A program made the translations under genes and the position numbers. 35,810 nt of DNA. It comes from Hofstenia miamia. Taxonomy: Eukaryota; Xenacoelomorpha; Acoela; Hofsteniidae. Below the pieces are notes generated by a model that was given only the letters and a program-made list of their open reading frames with translations, did no database searches and was not told the DNA's origin. The DNA lies in the NCBI GenBank assembly GCA_900660155.1, contig CABFPE010000704.1, forward strand, positions 39,834-75,643, in the 5' to 3' direction. Of the stretch, positions 31,420 through 35,810 are shown piece after piece (the stretch's first letter is position 1; the number at the start of each line of letters is the position of its first letter).

Positions 31420-32251
31420 TCCTAAAAATGTATGAAACTACCGGGCCGTAGCCTTATTACTGAAGCTTTTGCTTGTCCTTGAACGAGTAATCCTCAACTT
31501 TGTCTTCCCAAAAATTAGACCTAATCTGAGCAATGCTCAGCATTGGTTCAAAAGGATACGCTTCACTGTCACACACATTCTTCTGTACTTGGACAAGATA
31601 TATTCCAACCTTGACATCGGTTCCCCGTGTGCTACAGTTTAATTTGACTGTTGTCATGACTACCTCCTGATCAAGCTCGTTAAATTCGGCTTTGACCAAG
31701 ATTTTATTGACCTGTTTGCCTCATACTTGACAAATGGCACACAAGATGTCCGTGTTGATTTAACTCTTTCCAGGACCGGCAATGTTACTAGCGGCGTTCC
31801 CCAGGGCAGTGTTCTGGGGCCGTTGCTGTTTATACTGTTTATTGATGACTTGCCTAACCGCATTATCGCTTGTGAATGTTTTCTGTTCGCTGGCGACACT
31901 AAGCTTTTGTTTTCCTCGACTCCTTCCACCTTGACATCTGATATCAGCCGCTTTTGCCGATAAACTGAATCGAACGGATTGCAATTAAACGAAACTAAGT
32001 GTGAATACATTGTGTTTAACTCGTTTCCCGCTGAAATCTGCATCTCGAACATTATACCAGCGGTTTCCAGTGTCAAAGCTCTAGGAATTATTGTACCTAA
32101 CCAACTGAACTCGGATGCACACCTAACCTCGAAAATGTCTGCCTGTATGCGTGCGTTGTTTTTCATCAAGCGCAATGTGCCTTCCAGTAGGTCTGCCTTG
32201 AAACTCTCCATTAGTAATACATGCGTCTCCGTGTTGGTACCCCAATTTTGA
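31420..32251 (+). pseudogene. Element C reverse transcriptase
   Basis: Decayed fingers show YRAVALLLKLLLVLERVI (about 31440) and FVFPKIRPNLSNAQHW. The A-motif region near 31650 is scrambled. 31727-31963 reads VTSGVPQGSVLGPLLFILFI, the strongest match, then CFLFAGDTKLLFSS. The catalytic FADD box there is AGD, so one Asp is lost. KCEYIVF and VKALGIIVPNQLNSDAHL belong to the thumb. The frame ends at 32251. RT would copy RNA at the nicked target. Confidence 0.8.
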
Positions 32252-32664
32252 GAAAACCTGAAACCCTTTACCGGAAATGTTTATGCTGGGTTACCGGTGT
32301 AAAATCCTACACACAGTAGCTTGCCTATCTTTTACCAACTTATTTTTAACGACGTCCTATTATCTTACTAAATGTTCCACAAGAAAACTGAGTTAGCGTT
32401 CTCTCTGCCTTTTTTGTGTAAAGGTGTCTCGAACACGCCAGCGCCATATCATCGTCAGTAGCGTTTCAGATCATCTATTTTTAACTTCTTACTTTAGCGC
32501 TCTTTAGACACCTACAATTTTGATCTACCGTGTAGCTGGCATTTGAAGTGTCATTTTTCAGTATGCCGTTCATAGTTGCTGCCTTATTTTGTAGTATTAC
32601 CAGTCCTTTGTTCTTTGTGCGTTGTTTAATTAACGCAATAAATTCTTTCATTATTATTATTAGA

Positions 32665-33320
32665 CTAGAGGCACATTTCTGTATATAGCAACATTTAAAG
32701 GATTAACATCAATTACATGGATTTTTTCTTTATTCCTTAGACAAGTAGTCTCATGGATCGTAATTCGAGATTTCCTTTAAAAATGGCGTCTAGCTTTGCT
32801 TTGTTCTTCTCCCCTGTATTAGTTCTGTGATATTATCCATGATTTTAGTCTGACTTAAAAGAAAAAACGGCTCTTGCAGTTGGATTATAGTTTCAGGAAG
32901 AAACTGAAAGATACCGTAAGTTTCAAAATTTCCAATATATGTGATTCTTCAGTTTCGAGGATTTGCAGTAGCAGGTAAAATTCAGTGAAATATTTGGCAT
33001 CTGGGACATTCATGTGTAAAATACGATGGAATATGCATGTCATCATAGAAATGTACGTTAAAGAAAACTGTGTCCAAGTATGCGTAAATTCATATATTTA
33101 TAAATTGCATCCCTAGGTTGTTAAAATAGTTTACAGGCAAACAGATATAATATAATAAAAATTATCCATTTAGTTCAAACGAATTTATCTGTAATTCTAA
33201 TAAACTAAATGTTACGAACATTAAAGTAATTTCATTCACTTAAATCCAAATACTACAGCTTTGTGCATTACGGATTGTATGGCATCTCGAAGGTTTCTAT
33301 CTATTAATATCTTGAATAAA
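32665..33320. other. No gene seen
   Basis: AT-rich sequence between two non-LTR elements. No ORF, repeat or RNA gene is recognised. Confidence 0.4.
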
Positions 33321-33329
33321 TAAGAAAGG

Positions 33330-34712
33330 AGGTGGTGCTGGATTATATTTATCTAAATCTATTTCATATAAAGTAATGGAATCAGTGCTGAGAGCATTCT
33401 TTGTAAGTGCACATTAAAAATAAGTTTAATTTCTATTTGGCTGTAATTTACAGTCCTCCAACAGATGATTAGAAGTATTTTAATCAAAGTTTAGACAGGT
33501 TTTTAGTAGAACTTAATCGAACATCTCTGCCAACTGTAATAATGGGAGATTTCAACATATATACTTTGATAGCTTCAGAAATTACTTTTTTATATTTACA
33601 ATGCATATCTGCGAATGATTTCCGTATTCTAATAAATGAAGTCACAAGACCACAAAATAATTGAGAAAGTTCTTGTCTAGACCACATACTGACGAATATT
33701 AGTCCTGAAAAAATTGCTTCAGTTGGTCTTCTGGAAGACGTAGTTACAGATCATATTTCGTTAGAATGTAATATACGTTACATTTATGCATTCAGAACAA
33801 AAATTACTAAACTGCTTATTTTTGCTTAATCAAAAACTAAATGAACGAAATTTAAATGATTATATACAATTGCAACAATGCGTATTCTGATTTTATTATT
33901 ACGGTAAAAGAAACAATATATTTAAGTGTTCTAAAATTAAAAATGGTCCTAAGAGTAATTTAAAAATCACTAATTCAATTAAAAACTTAATAACTAAACA
34001 AAATTTTGCTTACAAAAAGTATAAAATGAATAATTGTCGATAAAATCACATTAAATTTTCTAATATCAGAAATAGGGTTGTTTCAAAAATCCGAAATTCT
34101 AAGGGCAGTTATTATACTAAAAAACTGAATTCTTTTGCAAAAGTTTCTAAACATTTCTACTTATTCTTAAGTATGATTACATGAAATAAAAAAAGATGAA
34201 ATTATCAACTGCGTTCCACCAGAATATGAATAAGGTAAGTAATGAATTCAATTCTTTTTTGCAAGCATTGGTTCCTCTATGGCTGAAAATATTCCTGCTT
34301 ACGCGAAGTCTTTTGTCATTGATAATAATCCTGAGACTATGACTCTATGCCTCTGAACTGAAAAAAATTGTTAATCAATTAAAATCTAAATCATCTGCAG
34401 GTGTTGATGGTATATCCAGTAAAATTGTGAAGGCTATCTTAGCAATTTAAAATCTTTTAACTGCAATACTACATCTCTGTATTCAAACGTCTGTTTTCTG
34501 AACAAAATAAAATATCTAAATTAAAACCTGTTCATAAATCTGAGGACACAAATGACCCCTCAAATTGCAGACCAATCTCACTATTGCCAATATTTGGTAA
34601 AATTTTTGAAAGACTAATATTCAATAGAGTATTTAAATTTATAAATAAGTACAATTTAATAAATCCAAATCAATTTGGCTTTCGACCTCACTATAACACA
34701 ATTTTAGTTTTA
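33330..34712 (+). mobile_element. Non-LTR retrotransposon remnant A, interrupted by element B
   Basis: AT-rich element with endonuclease pieces (GGGAGLYLSKSISYK near 33332; IMGDFNIYTL near 33540, intact GDFN; CLDHILTN; TDHISLE). The pre-RT region reads NEFNSFFASIGSSMAENIPA near 34235, and the RT start LKSKSSAGVDGISSKIVKA near 34380. It then has NCRPISLLPIFGKIFERLIF (near 34565) and NPNQFGFRPHYNT. It breaks off within RT, at about 34712, where a different element begins. Stops and shifts are frequent. It is a different subfamily from C and B, as the sequences cannot be aligned closely. Confidence 0.8.
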
Positions 34713-35810
34713 AATGTTTTCTCCGCTGTTAAAATCTAATCAGCTTCCCTCGTCGCTGGTCACGTCCTACCGCCCAATAGCTATTCTATCTCGATTGTCT
34801 ATCATCTTTGAACGTCTTGTTTTTCGTTATGTATTCCCAAAAATTCGTCACCTCATCTCTTCTTCTCATCATGGCAACCTTCCTGGTCGCTCTACGATTA
34901 CTAACCTGCTCACTCTGATTGAAAACTGCTACTTTCACTCTGATAGTAATGATCCTGGTTGTATTATCTTTCTTGACATCTCAAAAGCGTTTGATCGCCT
35001 CCCTCATTCCATTCTGCTTGACAAATTACGTTTATTTGGTTTTGATGTGGATTTCATCGAACTTTTCCAGTCTCACCTTACCAATCGCCACCAGTGTGTC
35101 AAAATCAACTCGTCTATCTCTTATCCTGTCCCCGTTACTAGTGGTGCCCCTCAAGGCTCAGTGTTTGCTGTTCTTTTCTTCCTTGTTGCCATTAATGACC
35201 TCCCTCATTCTGTTCTCAACTCGTCTTGCCAGCTGTATGTCGACGACACTGCGATTTTTGATTTTGGTTGGTCTTTTGCTTCGAACATTTTTTCTGATCT
35301 TGAGCACTTGTCTACTTGGTCCTCTGTCAACCATCTTGATTTTAGCACTACCAAGACATGTGGTATTTCCTTTTCTGTGGCTCCTCCTTCTGATTTGCCT
35401 CTACCTGTGAACTTTGCGCCTCATCACACTCATCTTGGAGTTCAACTTGCTGCAATTGGACTGGACATGTGTCTTTGCGTCTTCGCAAAGCTAATTCCTC
35501 GCTATTTGCCCTTTTTCGTAATGTTCCTTTTAATACCTCGTCCGCTGTGAAGCTCTCTTTGTTCAAGTCCATTCCTCGCGCCATTCTTCTCTACGCGTCT
35601 CCTTGTTGGTGGCCTTCTCGTGCTTTGTTCCACTCCATGGAACGTTTCCAGAAACGCGCTTTCAAATGGATTTCCTCTTTGGACTATAAAGACGCTCTGC
35701 TGAAATTCTCCTCTCCCACTGTCACTCTACTTCCATGCCTGTGATCTTCTGTTCAATCGACTACTGACTCGCAAATTGGATCTTGATCCTTTTGATTTCA
35801 TTAAGTTCTC
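34713..35810 (+). pseudogene. Non-LTR retrotransposon B, RT domain, running off the window
   Basis: A 278-codon open frame (34714-35550) starts in the RT fingers (SYRPIAILSRLSIIFERLVF) with no endonuclease upstream, so it is 5'-truncated or a recombinant. Motifs: HHGNLPGRSTITNLL, GCIIFLDISKAFDRLPHSIL (first Asp region), VTSGAPQGSVFAVLFF, and an intact YVDDTAIF box (YVDD at 35236-35247). The usual LGPLLF after GSV reads AVLFF. A frameshift near 35460 moves to LRLRKANSSLFALFRNVP and SPCWWPSRALFHSMERFQKR, the C-terminal thumb and finger-less tail. A second shift near 35715 gives HACDLLFNRLLTRKLDLDP up to the window edge. It is the best preserved non-LTR RT here. Confidence 0.85.

Larger units (their letters stand above)
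30430..32664 (+). mobile_element. Non-LTR retrotransposon remnant C (CR1/Jockey-like)
   Basis: A 5'-truncated element with the end of an apurinic-type endonuclease, RT, and a 3' tail ending in ATTATTATTATT (32651-32663), typical of short-repeat 3' ends in this class. Many stops and frameshifts are present. CpG is frequent. Confidence 0.75.

Noticed and set aside
31660..32211. 183-codon minus-strand frame opposite element C
   Set aside because: The plus strand has clear RT motifs (GVPQGSVLGPLLF) over the same bases; the minus frame has none.

Overview
This window looks like eukaryotic, probably invertebrate metazoan, repeat-dense DNA. It is AT-rich, and nearly everything recognisable in it is a decayed transposable element. 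No intact host gene, tRNA or rRNA gene, CRISPR array or bacterial operon is visible. There is one assembly gap of 47 N (17072-17118).

Positions 1 to about 29.2 kb are a nest of Ty3/gypsy-type LTR retrotransposons of one broad family. They share LTR ends of the type TGTAGCATC...GATGYTACA and a primer-binding site close to TGGTGAYTGTGACAG. Element E1 (minus strand, 4333-10922) has gag, protease, a reverse transcriptase (RT) with an internal deletion, RNase H and integrase. Element E3 (plus, about 11365-14229) is gag fused to RT/RNase H. An LTR (about 14237-15383) joins it to E4 (plus), a 1.1 kb internal-deletion derivative that keeps only a Gag leader and the start of a third ORF. E4's 3' LTR runs into the gap and faces an inverted LTR fragment. 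Element E2 (plus, 17484-27695) is the fullest copy: gag, protease, RT, RNase H, integrase, a spacer with a repeated motif, and a third ORF of about 2.9 kb that I cannot assign to any family. All copies carry stops and frameshifts. E2 abuts the C-terminal half of a decayed Tigger/pogo transposase gene with its 3' terminal repeat (to 28675). An 801-bp foldback MITE with 21-bp arrays lies at 3491-4291. A possible host exon lies on the minus strand at 2903-3064.

From about 29.2-29.5 kb to the end the DNA changes character. CpG, almost absent before, becomes common, and the repeats become non-LTR retrotransposon (CR1/Jockey-like) remnants: one at 30430-32664, one at about 33330-34712, and a third starting at about 34713 that runs off the window. 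The two halves may come from different genomes (a chimeric scaffold) or from regions with very different methylation histories.

The elements worked through the usual Gag-Pol cycle: Gag shell, protease, RT/RNase H copying from a tRNA primer, integrase. None of the copies here looks able to encode the full set now. The most interesting items are the unassigned third ORF, conserved between two diverged copies, and the sharp CpG boundary.
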